Origin: Moniliella sp. 'wahieum' | Taxonomy: Eukaryota > Basidiomycota > Moniliellomycetes > Moniliellales > Moniliellaceae | Reading direction: 5' to 3' | DNA: 64,000 bases | Assembly: GCA_003971905.1 (NCBI GenBank) | Contig: RSEE01000097.1 | Coordinates: forward strand, 1-64,000 | Shown here: positions 46,678 to 58,900 of the stretch, one piece after another | How the letters are laid out: every line of letters begins with the position of its first letter | How positions within the stretch are numbered: the stretch's first letter is position 1 | The notes under the pieces: generated by a model | What the model saw: the letters and a program-made list of their open reading frames with translations, nothing else | The model's database searches: none | What the model was told of the DNA's origin: nothing | Translations under genes and position numbers: made by a program

Positions 46678-46765
46678 GGGTACGTGGTGTAGTGGTATCA
46701 TGCTCTTTTGGGTTGAAGAATTCCAAGTATAGAGGAGGTCCTCGGTTCAATCCCGGGCGTACCCC
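46678..46765 (+). tRNA. tRNA-Pro (anticodon TGG) with 17-nt intron, shortened anticodon stem
   Basis: Second copy, same acceptor (GGGTACG/CGTACCC), D arm and T stem as 44655-44740, with a canonical T loop TTCAATC. The intron TTGAAGAATTCCAAGTA differs in sequence and length. The 5' anticodon stem is CTCT where the other copy has CCTCT, so one C is missing opposite AGAGG. T5 terminator at 46771-46775. Confidence 0.82.
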
Positions 46766-47952
46766 GTCGCTTTTTGCTAGTCTTTCTGTGCCTCTTTTTT
46801 GGTTTCTCATTATAGCTGGTGCTGAGCGTGGGGTGGGAGAAAGTGAGAGAGCTCATCTGTGAGTACAATAGTTTCATGCAACAAAATGCTTTAAAGGTAC
46901 GTGGGGCGGTTGCCATACTGCTGTTCCTGCATCAGATGGATGCCGCCAGCGCGGTGTCGTTTACGTGTAAACGTGTGTATTTGTCCCCTTGTATCAGATC
47001 TCAGATATCAGGGTGAGCCGGTGAGGATACTTTTGTTTCGTGATCATCACGCGGCTTAACGCATAAATTCAATCAAAGCTTCAATCCAACAGAAGGAATA
47101 GGGTTCCTTGTGGCGTATGAATTCAGAAGGTAAACTGGTCGGCTACTATATAATCATGATGACCAGGAAGCTCGCCACCTTCATCTCCATTTCTCATATC
47201 CTTCGGTTCATCACAGGACTGTGTACAAAAGAAAGAGTCGGAATACAAGACACATATAGAGACATCCGGTGTACCCTCTTCCTATTCCTGGGTGAGGGTA
47301 GAAAAGCCCTCGGATATTAGCTGAAAGTGAGATGCCTTCACTCGCAGCATTATCAAACGAGAGAATCAAGAAACGTATTCCCGATACATTTTTAAACGAA
47401 TATAGCAACACAGCACACTTTTGTGCATCAAGAAGGCGAGCAGTAAAAAGAGAAAGTACACCAAAAAAACCCAGAAAAACGAATGGTAGGTCCCAGAGCA
47501 AAGAGCACAAAAGCCACGCACAATGGAATCCGGACAGCCAGCGTCCAACGGGCACAGAGTAACAGCATGAGAAGAGAGAAAGAAGACGAGTATGACAGAA
47601 GCAAAAAAGAGGGTATAGCAATCATCAAGAGAGTGCGTCCACGCAGGAGAGTAGTGGGATGACGCTGGGAAAAAATGTACCTAACCTAACAACTTGTGGC
47701 CGTGGGGAGGGTACTCGACAGACGAAGACGAAGGTAATTCGGTCCTAGCATGTAGGGAAGTACCATCCAAAGAATCTTTCTTCTCCTCCTCCCTGCTTGG
47801 TTAGGGAGATTGTGGACAAGCTCTCGACGATCGTGGGCCGGTAGGTAGAAAACGCAGCGTTAGGGAAGACGTCGGTGTGTTGCTGCACCACACTTCGGAT
47901 CGCAATCCCATCTTTTCGGCGAGGCTCTGTCGGGTCGGAAGATTCGAAAGGT
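46766..47952. other. Intergenic region
   Basis: AT-richer stretch with A-rich runs (47440-47480). No gene supported; open frames on both strands lack domains. Confidence 0.5.
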
Positions 47953-49198
47953 TCAGAAAGTCATCCAGTTGCGTCGGGCAATCATGCGCTCAATCCAGCT
48001 TACACGCTTGAGCGAGACGACCGTCTGATCCGACTCTGTATCAGTACATCTCCCTCTTTCTTTGTCAGGAACAGGTAAGGGTAAGACGTACCTTGGGAAC
48101 GATGGTGCTACACAGCGCGTGGAAGGGCAGAATCCATGCCATCTTGATTTGATTAGGAGTGGCCGGGGTAAAGAACAAAGCAAATGGCAAACACGATTCC
48201 TAGCCCCTCTAGTGCCCATGCGAGCAGCAAATACCGAGCGCCGTCTGCAATGAACGGCCGCGACGGCCGAGGATCCGGTCAAGTTGGACTTGTCTACACC
48301 CACCACACACCAGGAGGTATAGCGGACCAAAGAGCCGAGAGCATTGAGGATGGAGGAGCGCTGATTCGTGGTGATCGGGTGAGAGACGAATGTGGTTTGG
48401 ATCACGAATAATGCGCTGAGGTACATTGTCGTGTCCGTGACAAACGTGATGGCGTAAAAGCAAGTAGGCAAGAACCGTTTAGAGGTGGGGGGGCTGCAGA
48501 GGATCCCATTCTAACCCAAAGGGCACAACGTTGGGTTCACTGCCCAACAGTTCTGTTAGGAAATCGTGTCTGGGAGGGGCAGGAAATGGGGGGGAGGGGG
48601 ACAGAGAACATACTTGAAAGAGTGGTGTCAAAGGCAAAGTAAGCCAAATAACTCCAATAGCTGTATTGCAGACCCACAAGAAGAGCCAGAGGATGCGGTG
48701 GTGAGGGAAGATCGGGTGATGGCCATGGAGCGAACGTCAAGAGCATTTGACACAAATGGTAAGAAGGCCACATGAACAAGTCGCCCTGTAGGGCAGAGGC
48801 ACACGAATGGGCATGCGCCAATAGTTGATCAGCGCTCCAAAATAAGGTGGGACAAGGAGGCGGCAAAACAAGTGGAATAATGATGGCGTGAGGCATCCGG
48901 TTACCGCCTTGTTCGGGTGCATCCGAAGTGCTGTCGACGTCGAGGATGCGACCAACCGGGCAAAAAGACGAACTTGATATCAGATGGAAGAGAGGTGATC
49001 CAGTCAAAGCCGATGGCAACGATGTGACGAGGTTGAGCCACCAAGCAATCGAAGCTTCATAGCTGCCCTGCTCCATCTCGGCAAATAATGGCCTCAGTTC
49101 GGGGGGAAGACCAGCCCACTTTCCCTGCCCAGGATGGATGGCCAAGCAGGATTGGAAAGGATGGCCTGCTCGAGAGCACTGGCATCGCTAGCGCTCAT
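47953..49198 (-). CDS. Unidentified multi-pass membrane protein
   Basis: I do not recognise the family. Likely start MSASDASALEQAILSNPAWP (ATG at 49196-49198), then after a frame break GKWAGLPPELRPLFAEMEQG, SYEASIAWWLNLVTSLPSAL; later LLVGLQYSYWSYLAYFAFDT (about 48610-48670), CFYAITFVTDTTMYLSALFV followed by IQTTFVSHPITTNQRSSILN (48370-48465), and AWALEGLGIVFAICFVL (about 48175-48230), then MAWILPFHALCSTIVPK. At least three to four hydrophobic helices. An intron 48036-48091 (56 nt; GTACGT...ACAG) precedes a short basic tail, ending at 48000 (SRIRRSSRSSV) if spliced in the continuing frame, or at 47953 in the other frame. Several frame breaks. Confidence 0.55.
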
Positions 49199-52129
49199 GG
49201 TGGGATGGTGGTGAGAGCGAAGAGAGGGACCGATGAAGATCGTGGTTGGGGGGGGGGGGGGGGCTAAGAGCACATTGAGCGGAGGGGGCGTAACGCGCGT
49301 CAAACGCGCTGCCCAACATACTATGAGACGCTGAGGAGCACATACTCAGTATACTCATCTGAGTTCCGAGTTCTGAGACCTGATTCTGAAACCTGAGGCC
49401 TGAGTCCTGCCCTCAGGCCCTCAAGGAGGTCTTCAAAAGAAGACATCTGACAGTTGATCTGGTCGGGCTCTCATGCTCTCTTCCCCCACAGGGGCCTCAA
49501 GCTTCAAGCCAGCCGGCTTCAGGGGGTCTGTCATTTTTTTCATTGTCGATCGATCATATGATACGTCGACGTTGGTACCGGGAAAGGCGCCTTCCAAAAA
49601 AAGACGGTCTGTGTGACGCGCCGACGCGTGACGCGTGACGGGTCTCTGCTCCAGTGGAGCGATGTATAGAAAACGGCGATAAAATACGCACTCGGCTAAA
49701 GACAGAAAGCCCCCTACCCCCCCCAAAGGCGCAAGCTGCCCACATGGTGGCGCAAAATGGCGCAGACGCCGTCGCAGCCAGCCGGTCCGGTGCCGCTCAC
49801 ACGTACCCGCAGTGCTACTACATGTGACACGCGGAGCCTCAGCGCCTCTCCACTGTTGGCCTGGCCCCCAGGGAGAGCTTTGGCCATAGCCTGCTTGGGG
49901 TTCGCTCTTAGCGCCGGTTAGTGCTTAGCCCAAGTGCCTAATAGCCTGCTTTGGGGTCACCGGTCACATTGTCACATGTCGTGTCACGCATGTCACATGT
50001 CACATGTCATACCATATGTCACATCAACGTCAACACGTCAACACGTCAACACGTCAACGTCGTCTCCTTAGTCACTGGTCGCGCACGCGCACGACGCCAC
50101 CCATCGCCGTGAGCGATCTGGGACCTGAGCGCCTGAACCACAAACACATAGTGTGGGGCAGCAGCTAAAGACCGCATGGTGCCCATTGGTGCCCACTCCA
50201 ATTCTCCGTATCTCTGAACATTGTGAAAATATCAATCCGCCTTGGCAAAATGCATTCAAAAGCCTTCCTCCCGATTCCCCAGTATCCTATGGCCCTCCAT
50301 ACTGTGGGCGGAGGACGGCGAGACTGACTTCCTACCGAAGCGCAACTACGTCTGGCTCACTGAAACCTGAGACTGAGATCTTAGCGCCTCAAGTTCCACT
50401 ACCACCCGAACTCCGTGGACCCTGAGCTCCTGAAGTTTCTCAAACTTATCGAAGGCTAAATAATGTGGCGTCGTGTGTATTGGCCAGGAGACTGGCTCTA
50501 TATAGTCTTACTCTCCTGTGATATGCAACTCCCATCCTGCTCCCAATAACCACCAACACCCCCTGTCTCCCCAATTGATCGTCTATGCTACGCAAGGCCT
50601 GCACCATCTTCAGCACCATCTCTTGCTCTCTCAATAGCGGTATGGATCAGAACGTCGTTAAGGATCCATCATCCATGATCGGGGCGTGACATCGTGCTGG
50701 CAGCACTATACCAACAGTTGCCCTTTGGGGGATTTATGACGGTAGCCCCAAAAAATCCATGTCTCATTCGTAGTATTCCCAATCTCCCTTTCTTTTTCTT
50801 GTTCTCTTGTCTGTAAGACGGAGGAATCAAAGGTCTGGAAATGTAGAGCAATGCAATCGCGGTGATAGTTTTTGGTCTACTAAGCCTTTTGTCACACCAA
50901 AAGGAGACAGGGGTTCAAACAAACCGGGATATACACGTGGAGGTTTCGGAGGTCAAATAAGGGGGGAAAAGAGTGATAAGGTTGTGCCTTAACCTGTGTA
51001 CGGGACCACGGCTCCCAACATTCTCCTTCACTTTAGCGTTACACTTCTTGTTACTCTGGTATTACGCTGAGAGTTAACAATCGACAGCACTCTGCCACAG
51101 TCTTTTCTCTTGCTTACTTGCTCAAGTGTCATATAGTTTGGATCATCTCTCGCTCCCATTTCCAATTTCGTCCCGAACGTCTCGTTCCTTGCCTAGTGTC
51201 TTCCGCTTCGCACTGTGTCCTCTGCTCTTGCTTCTTCCCCACAAGCGATTGCTGAATCCCTTGGCCTAGTGGCCTAGTTCCGACTCTGGTCTCCCTCGCC
51301 TTAACGCCAACTGTGACAGGGGGGAGGGTCTCCCTTTAGCATACACATATGCCGAAAAAGTCGTGCGGGTTGCATCTCTCCTGCGAGATGCGGGCTTGTG
51401 GGGGCTCTATGTTCGGAAATAACCAGTTCGCCCTACTACTAAGCGCAGTAGTAACAGCGGTCTTCGTCCACCTCCAAGGGAATTCATCGATCATCCCTCA
51501 TGCCTGTGACCTCACCCTTTTGTGTTATGAGCCTCATATCGGATTCCATCCGATCTTAACGCCCGATGCCGTTTCCAGCTTACCAAAGCTCGCTTCCAAC
51601 CCCGGCCAAGTCACGATCGAAGAGCACTTGTACCATGTCTGGTGGCCGAAGTGGTCATCGACCTACGAATCCTTTTTTCCGATGACAGTCGTCCCTTGTT
51701 CGTTTATATTTTCTGTTCATCTTATCCACGATTCGTCCCATCAGGGGTTCCATCAGTGGGGATGGAACGTTGCAAGCCTGAGAGTCCGCTTGTTTTCTTG
51801 TTTCCCACCCCCTCGGAATGGTGTCCCTGCGGCGACTACTCCCCACTTCCTTGTCTACCCACTGTTTTCTCCATCTTTACTGCGTTCAGGTGTTTCAGCT
51901 TAGTCCCTGCTTGTAAACAATGGTTCGTGGCTTCCCCCCACAATCTATTGGCATCTTCACCTCCCGTCTTTGTCAATCCGTTGGCGTCTCCACCTCTTCT
52001 TAAATCCATATACGGTAAAGGCGGCGTCTCCTCTTAATTGCCTCCTCCGCTCTCTGTTTTCTTGCCACCTTAGCTTCCCATCTCTTCATGTTTCGAGTCA
52101 CTGCGAATGGTTCGTCTAAACAACGCATC
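49199..52129. other. Intergenic region with G run and palindromic motif island
   Basis: A G run lies at 49247-49263, upstream of the preceding start. 49320-49650 has GAGTTCCGAGTTCTGAG and TGACGCGCCGACGCGTGACGCGTGACG motifs; 49960-50061 has CACATGTCA repeats and an AACACGTC tandem array (50023-50061). A 184-codon frame at 51349-51903 is without recognisable features and not called. Confidence 0.5.
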
Positions 52130-52925
52130 TATCCCATTGCGCCTAAACAGAGCATGTTTCCTTCGATCTGGGCTACCAAGATCGAGTCCCTTCTGTACGG
52201 CTGAGGTGATCCGTGCGCGAGAAGAGCTTTGAGTCCCTACCGATATTATTCTACTTCAATTATTTGATCTTTGGTCTTGAGGGCAAAGTGATCTCTAAGT
52301 TGAGCTGCGGATCTGGGCTTCAGTTTACTGATCGGGACGTGTTGTCCTCGTTGTGAGATTTTCCCCTCATGCATTCTGCATTCTTGCTGAGGGTGGAGAG
52401 CCTGCCTATTTCTTGGGCCTTTTCGTGTTTGACGTTCCTGTTCTAGGGGACTCCTTGCTCTACTTGATCTGTGCTCATTTTGAGAGCCATTCGCCTTTTT
52501 TCTTCCTCCTTCTACGTCGAATGTACTCCCAAGTTCCTGTGTATCCCTTCGTTCTATGTTCTTCCACTATATAGCGGGTCATTTTGTAACAACAAAACAT
52601 TTCCTTGCGAATCCGTACTTGACCCACTGGGAAACGCTCGCATTACAACCTAGCTTACCAGCAATCCCGCCGGCCTGCTTCCGCGACCCCCTCTTTGTCT
52701 TGCCGAATCGCCGAATCCTTTCGCCCAAGCATCGTTGGCCATCAATTTCCCATCAGCTTCGGTCGCTTCTGTACGGATCCGGCCGCGATCCTAGTACAAG
52801 AGCCGAGTTGTTATGTGACAGGACCTGACCTACCCTGTCTTTGCCTGCGTCTACCTTCCGGTCAACTCTTCAGGACCACGGACTACAGGCACGCTAGTCC
52901 TGCTCGCTCGGGTGCATATATACCT
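52130..52925 (+). repeat. Dispersed repeat copy (mosaic of two repeat blocks)
   Basis: 52170-52260 matches 25185-25290, and 52560-52925 matches the reverse complement of 23280-23660. This suggests one older element family with differently truncated copies in the window. Confidence 0.65.
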
Positions 52926-53471
52926 AACCTTGCCACGCGAGCCGACGCCTCAATTGAGAGACCTCACCTCGTCTCTAGTTCTGTTCGGATCTGTCAATAG
53001 CGTTCAAGCTCGCTGATGAACCGTGAGTGGACCCTCCGCCTCACCAAGTAACCGTGGCTGTGGGCTCCAGTTCGGGGCCGACTAATGGCACTTCAGCTCC
53101 AGTACGTTCATCAGCCGCTCTCGTTTGGCCTTCCCGCATTCAATCTGGAGAGTTTTCAGTCCCCGTTTTCAGTCTTAGCTCCCATCCCAGTTCCCCAGTA
53201 CTCTATCTAGTAGTTGTCCAAAAGTTCGTGCAGCGTTGCTAACTGCTTCCCCTTTTCTGTCCCGAGTACGTCAGACCGACCGTCTGCACATTTCAATTCC
53301 CCAATCCGCCAAGGCGGCCAGCAAAGGGAAACTTTCAAGTTGCAGGGTGCCGACGTGCGATGGGGCGAGGATGCGATGCATTGTGGGAACGTGTGGAAAC
53401 GAAAAAAAAGTGCTGAATCGTGACTGGCACTCTGGTACTGAGTACTGTCACATGTCACACTATTGATGGAG

Positions 53472-53503
<32 letters not shown>

Positions 53504-54430
53504 AATTGAAGATTGGCATGGTAGGGTTGTCCTATCATGATACGAAGGCTGGAAAGAGTGGGCATGCGGATGAGATTCAGATCGGATGTGCTGATCGAGT
53601 GCGACGCTGCTGTCCACGTCCAACGTAGCGCACGGCGGCTGCTTACTAGTTACTGCGGACGCCGATGGGGGCTGCTGGCGCGGGGGTGCGTTCAAAATGG
53701 CAAGCGCTGGCATGCGCAGGCACGTGCTGCTGCTGCCGATTGGATGAGATCGATGAGAGCGCGAGCGTGAGCATGTGACATGGGAGGGGCGTGGGAGCCC
53801 CGCGTGCTATGTGGCACAGGTGTGACAAAAGATAAGACATACACTGCTCCTGTGCGGGTCTGCCTGCACTGCGCCCTGCCCGCCGCGGAAGGGCAGAGTA
53901 GTGCTGTGGGAGGGGGCGGTGCGCTCTAAATATATTGGCTCCCATGCCACGCCGGGGCCAATGGGGCGGACACACAGGCGTGGTGCGTGCCCCTCGCAGC
54001 GCTGCCGGTGCGGCGGAGTGCGTGCTGGTGCGGCGGGGCGTGGCGGCAGCAGGCCGTAGTGGCGGACCGTGGACGCATAAGCTTTTTTACTTTTAAACTG
54101 GACGGTGGGTTTAACACGTTTATCGAGCGTCGTCTGCATCATCGATAGCCCCAGTATCGATTGTCCACTATCGACTATCGCGATGGCAGCCATGGTGCAA
54201 GGCCCAACGGCTGTCTTCGCTTGTCGATTGTCGCTCGCTTCGCCAGCAGAAGCTTGGCCTCCCGAGGCTGCCTCATCGCCCTGACGGCAGCACTCGCCAT
54301 CCGTAGCATTATCGAATCCTGCCTATTGCGCTCTGCCCGTCTGCTCATAGTCCCCCCACCCCCTCCACCCCGTCGCCACCATTGTCGCCCGTATCCGCCG
54401 CCCGTGCTGCGCTGTGTCTCGGCCGACCCA
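52926..54430. other. Intergenic region with ATTG microsatellite
   Basis: (ATTG)n array at 53473-53504. A block near 53017-53031 (ACCGTGAGTGGACC) is also present at 14011-14024. ATCGAT/TATCGA clusters at 54140-54180 lie ahead of the next gene. No gene supported. Confidence 0.5.
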
Positions 54431-56999
54431 ATGGCCACGCTCCCCACCGCCGCCGTCGCCCTGCGCCCCCCGCCGCCACCCTCCCCGCCCCCCAGCGCAA
54501 GCTGCCCCGCCACCGCCGATCACGATCACGATCACGATCACGACAGTCCCACCGCCCCCCTCCCGTCTGGGGCCTTGGCCACTCCGACCCACCGCTGCAC
54601 CACTACCCGGCTCTTGCTGCTCCGCGTCCGGCTGCCCGCCCCTGCGACTCATAACGCCTGCCCAGCTCGGCGCACTACAGCAGGAGCTGGCGCGGTCCGA
54701 GGTGCCTGCACATATCGTGTTCCCCTACCTCTATGGGCTGCACACACCTGATGCTCGGGCAGAGGAATTGCGGACGCTGTTTGGGCTGCCCTTCCCTCCG
54801 CCTGCGCCTTCGTACCGTGGCCTGACGCTCGTTCGGGCCGACATGCCTTCTCCCGGGGACACGCTGCTGGAAACCTGTGCCGCCAGTCCGCCCTAGTCCG
54901 CCGCTGGCGGGTCTGGAGACGCTCGTTGACCATGTGACTGATGAGGGGCCTCGGTTGCTCGGCTCCACCTCGAGCATGTCGTCGCAGGACACGGTGGACT
55001 CGCGCGCTAGCGGATCGGGGTGTTCCTTGCTGTCGATTGAGCAGAGGGCGAGTATTGGATCCACCACGAGCGTCGAGAGCAACGACCCGCCGTTGAGTCT
55101 CCCTCTTGCGCATGCCAGCCCAAGTCCCCCGCCCCAGGACCCGACCAAATGGTCCATTGTCGTCGCGTCGGCGTCGGCGTCGCGGCGCGAGCGCGAACGC
55201 AGGGGACGAGTACCGTGCCTACACACCCCAACCGGCCCACTCGATCTTGGTGGGCAGTGTGGATGGACGCAAACTGGTAGCTGCGCCGGCGCATGTGTGT
55301 CATCGCTCTTCGCGCAGTAGCAACGCTGGCTTTGTCCCTGCGCACAATCGCATCCGCGCCGAGTTTTTGCCTCCTCCGCGGCCGAATTCGGGCGAGGCGA
55401 GCTCGGACCTGCGTAACTTTGGTGCACAGCATACCTTATACGCGGGCGTGTCGGACATTGTAGTCTATTGTCCCGCGCTGCACTCGGGTATGGTCGAGTT
55501 GGCCAGCTGGCTTGCGCAAGCGCAAGAGCGAGCGCAGGAACAAACGCAAGGTCAGGCTGTTGAGTACAATGTCTTTCTGATCGAAGAAGGGTTTGAAGCG
55601 TTCCATCCTTCTCAAGTCTCCGTTGGCAGCGAGGGGGAAGTGGTGCACGTGCACGATGTGGAGGAGCAAGAGCGCACGTTTCTTCAAGAGATGGTGAAAG
55701 CGGTCGAGGTAGCACCCCATGTCTACGTTGGTGGGCCAGGGTGCGCCGACGTACCCGACCAACCCTGAGGGATGGGCCATCGTGCTACGTACGTCGGGTG
55801 GCGCCTTAGAGTCCACACGGTTGCCCAGGGTTACCCATTTCCTCGATGAAGTCGAGGCGGGCGTTAGTTCCATCATCCCCCCGAGGCTGATGTGGGGGAG
55901 GCGTGCACGCGGTATTGTCGCGAGATGGGGGAATTTAGCATGCTGGAATGTGCCCCGCCATGGGGTGCACGGGGCGCGGTGGAACGGTGGGTGGACCTGT
56001 TAACTATGGATGAAGGAGATGGCCGAACCGTCAAGATGGGTAGGAAGTTGTTGGGCCAAGAAAATTCTCGTCTACTCGGACGATGGCTACACCGAGTCGA
56101 CGGTGCTGTTGCTAAGCTACCTGATGTTGAGACACCAGCTCAGTCTGCCCCGTGCCTTTCTCTATGCCCACGTACGATGTGGGAAAGACTTTCACACCAC
56201 CTCCGATCAACTCTCGCTCCTTCACGCTATTGAAACCTGTATCCACGCCCGCATCTGCGGGGCCAACAACTGCTTCCACACGGACAGTGCCTCTTTTTCT
56301 TCCGACGGTACGGACGGGGCATGGATCAAGTACCCGACCTTTGACGGCTCCCTTCCTTCGCGCGTCCTACCCACCCTGTACCTCGGGAACGAGCATCATG
56401 CCCGGAACGCGGGCCTGTTGCAAGAGCTGGGGGTTACCCACATCCTTTCCGTGGGCGAGTCACCGTTGTTGGCGAGCGTACAAGAAGAAGGATTGGACGA
56501 GCGCTGTCTCAATCCGCACACCTTGGCTGGCGCATGGAGCTTAGGTCGTCTGACCGTGCGTGAAATCCAAGGTGTGCCCGACGATGGGGTGGGGGAATTG
56601 CGATCGGTGTTAGCGCCAGCAGTGGAGTTTCTGACGGAAGCTCAACGGGCTGGCGGATGCGTTCTGGTTCACTGCCGTGCGGGTGTCAGCCGAAGCGCGA
56701 CGATCGTGATGGCCTACCTGATGGCCCAGAATGGCTGGTCCCTCGAGCATGCCTATAGCCACACGCGCACCCGGCGCCTTGCCGTACTCATCCAGCCCAC
56801 CTTGCTGTTCTTTTGGGAACTGCAGAACTGGGAGGCCCATCTGACCCAGACAAACCAACCCAGCAAGACCACCTGGCATAGCTTGGCAGCCAACATTGCC
56901 AAGGCAAAGTACGTTTGCATCCGATCTGAGGTTGTGGGATGGGTTAGGTTTGGATCACTAGTGACTGACCCGACCGAATTGTGGTCAATGGCAAATTGA
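54431..56999 (+). CDS. Pps1-like dual-specificity protein phosphatase
   Basis: Large fungal dual-specificity phosphatase of Pps1 type. N-terminal: Pro-rich with Asp-His repeats, then ITPAQLGALQQELARSEVPA, HIVFPYLYGLHTPDARAEEL and LFGLPFPP (about 54650-54800). Middle: RNFGAQHTLYAGVSDIVVYC (about 55410-55475), YNVFLIEEGFEAFHP, and the inactive-phosphatase-like KILVYSDDGYTESTVLLLSY (about 56060-56120) with LSLPRAFLYAHVRCGKDF. C-terminal catalytic domain: RVLPTLYLGNEHHARNAGLL (56360s), then VPDDGVGEL with the candidate general acid, then the signature HCRAGVSRSATIVMAYLM (about 56668-56720) with catalytic Cys and Arg. Frame breaks near 54610-54660, 54890, 55195, 55745-55900, 56040 and possibly 56770. 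The start at 54431 is a choice; the C-terminus could be 56999 or earlier after a small intron at GTACGT (56908). Role by family: dephosphorylation of Tyr/Ser/Thr in cell-cycle or stress control. Confidence 0.82.
54518..54544 (+). repeat. GATCAC tandem repeat encoding (Asp-His)n
   Basis: Four GATCAC units plus GAC encode DHDHDHDHD in the N-terminal low-complexity region of the phosphatase. Confidence 0.85.
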
Positions 57000-57395
57000 A
57001 TCCCAAAGTGCTCGGTACGATAAATAACTCACATCTGCCTCCCCCTCCTCCCTCTTCTCCCTCTCCACCCCCCGCTCCCCTTGCACTTCTGAAAACCTCG
57101 CCGCCGCTGGCGGAGGCCCATATTATGGGCTTGAGGCGCGAAAACCGAGTTGCCAATCAACTCACTCTGCTCGTCTTCCTGTCCCGCCGCTTGCCTGTTG
57201 AACGTCATCGTATGCCATATATATAGATCTCCTGCGCTAGTACCCTCCCCTGCTTTACTCACTTGTTCATCGATCCTTCTCCAACCGGACCGCATGCAAT
57301 GTGCTCATGATTCCATCCCCCCCCTGCCCCATTCCCTGGTGGTACCCAGGTAGCTTCGCTCCCCGTTGCCTTTGCAGGCTAGAACAAGGCGAGGC
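57000..57395. other. Convergent intergenic region
   Basis: Between the 3' ends of a plus-strand and a minus-strand gene. CT-rich (57035-57085). No gene seen. Confidence 0.6.
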
Positions 57396-58900
57396 TCAGA
57401 AATCCAGACCGAGGTAGGTACCGAGCTTGTCCTTGACTCCCGCTGCGACCGAGGAAGAGGATGGGAATGAGAATGAGAGGCTGCACTCGTCTTGTCATCA
57501 GCAAGGGTCTTGAGTTGGTGGGAGAACTGCGCCGCCTGTCCTTCCAAGCTGGTCATGCGCACCTCTAGAGAACGCAGGAACTCCCCGCGTTCCCGCACGT
57601 CATCGAGGTTGGACGCGACATGAGCCTTCGTTGCGGCCGTATCATCGGCGGCAGGCGAAACGGACGTCTCAGCGGTCAAAGCGGCGGCGGTTAGACCTTA
57701 GGTGGGAGAAGCGCGTATCCAGCGACCCAACCTCGTGCATTGTGTAGGTCCAAGGCGGGACGTAGGGGTGCAGACGAAATGGCTTCGGGATGCGCTTGAG
57801 TGTGCGCTACCAGTACCCCGGTAGTATGGGGGCTCGCCGTGGTACGCAACGTGCCGCTCGCTCCACTTGGGAGGAAGGGGGCGATTGGAACCGGCTGGGA
57901 CGTCAGCCAGTTCAGCGCCTGGGATAGCAACGCGGGTGGCGAGGCCTGCCTTCCCCCCCACCAACTTTGTCAAAACCTGAGCAGCTTTGGTCGCCATGAT
58001 ACCCCAGTAGGCCGTCAGCCCGCTCCATGTCGGGGAAAGATGTAAGTGGACTCCGGCCGGCTGGGCCGCAGTTCGTGCACCACCACAGTCCAGAGGTGCA
58101 CGTGGAGCAGGCACAGTGTATCGATAGCGTCCTCCCGCACATCGAAGATGATTGTCGGGGGCTGGTGGGCGCATGCTGTCGTACGGGGCGACCCAACGTG
58201 GGCCGTGCAAGGCGCTTACCGCCAGGCAAATGCATGTCATCCTGGAGATGCGCTCAGCCCAGATAACTTGAGGAGCGCTAGCTCCTCCGCCCATTCCGCC
58301 AGGAAGAATGTGCATCTGGTACGTCTTGAGTACAGTCTGTGCCCTCAACTCACGCAAGAAAACTCCGCCATCGTAGGCAATGAGGAGATGGTGAAGGTGT
58401 GGGTGTGGGTCTCCATTTGCACCATGACGGGGATGTGTTGAGAAGGGGGGACATACGGTACACCCAGCGACGGTGAATGTCCTTTTCTTTCCACCAGAAA
58501 TTGGAGAATCGGGACGGGCTGACGCATAGCCGACTCCGATCATATGCATCGATCGTCCCGTCGCGTAGGCCCGAAAAGGTGGTCGTGCCTCAGGCTCAGT
58601 TCAATGACGAGGTCTTGGTCCGGGCAGGATAGGCGCGATGCGCGAGGTCTCGCAGCACGAGGCGGGGTGCACGTGTCGAGGTTCGAAAAGGCAAATAGGG
58701 GTGGGATGCATCGCGCAGTCCGTCTGCCGCCTAGGGTCCTGCCGGGAAAGGTCAAGCACACTCAGATTGTCCTTCTCGTCCAGCACGACCAACAGGGACG
58801 AGGCCGGCTTGAAAGCCAGGCTGCACCTTGAACGACGGATGAAGGGGCAGCGAGGGCATGGACGGCGGGGGGGCGGGCTATGGTGGGGGGAAGGCTGCTG
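57396..58900 (-). CDS. Lgl/Sro7/tomosyn-like protein, unusually short
   Basis: Family hallmarks on the minus strand: LLVVLDEKDNLSVLDLSRQ (about 58750-58810), AMHPTPICLFEP, YDGGVFLRELRAQTVLKTYQ plus MHILPGGMGGG (58285-58385; the LLIGY-type block before an LPPGAPGG-like motif), RMTCIAWRPDGK readable across a break (about 58225), VPGAELADVPAGSNRPLPP (57870-57935, the AGPNRPPP-type motif) and a C-terminal R-SNARE-like coil ASNLDDVRERGEFLRSLEVR, MTSLEGQAAQFSHQLKTLAD (about 57495-57615). The protein ends KDKLGTYLGLDF, TGA at 57396-57398. The family tethers or regulates exocytic SNAREs (binding Sec9-type t-SNAREs). The whole is about 1.5 kb, against about 3 kb for usual genes: the N-terminal propeller start and most of the second propeller are not visible, so it is truncated or internally deleted. 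Many frame breaks; the 5' limit is arbitrary. Confidence 0.65.

Noticed and set aside
50023-50061. AACACGTC array considered as a CRISPR-like or satellite array
   Set aside because: Units are contiguous 8-mers without spacers; a simple tandem repeat.
51349-51903. 184-codon plus-strand open frame
   Set aside because: No domain, no signal peptide or membrane pattern that is convincing, and it lies in a repeat-rich stretch.
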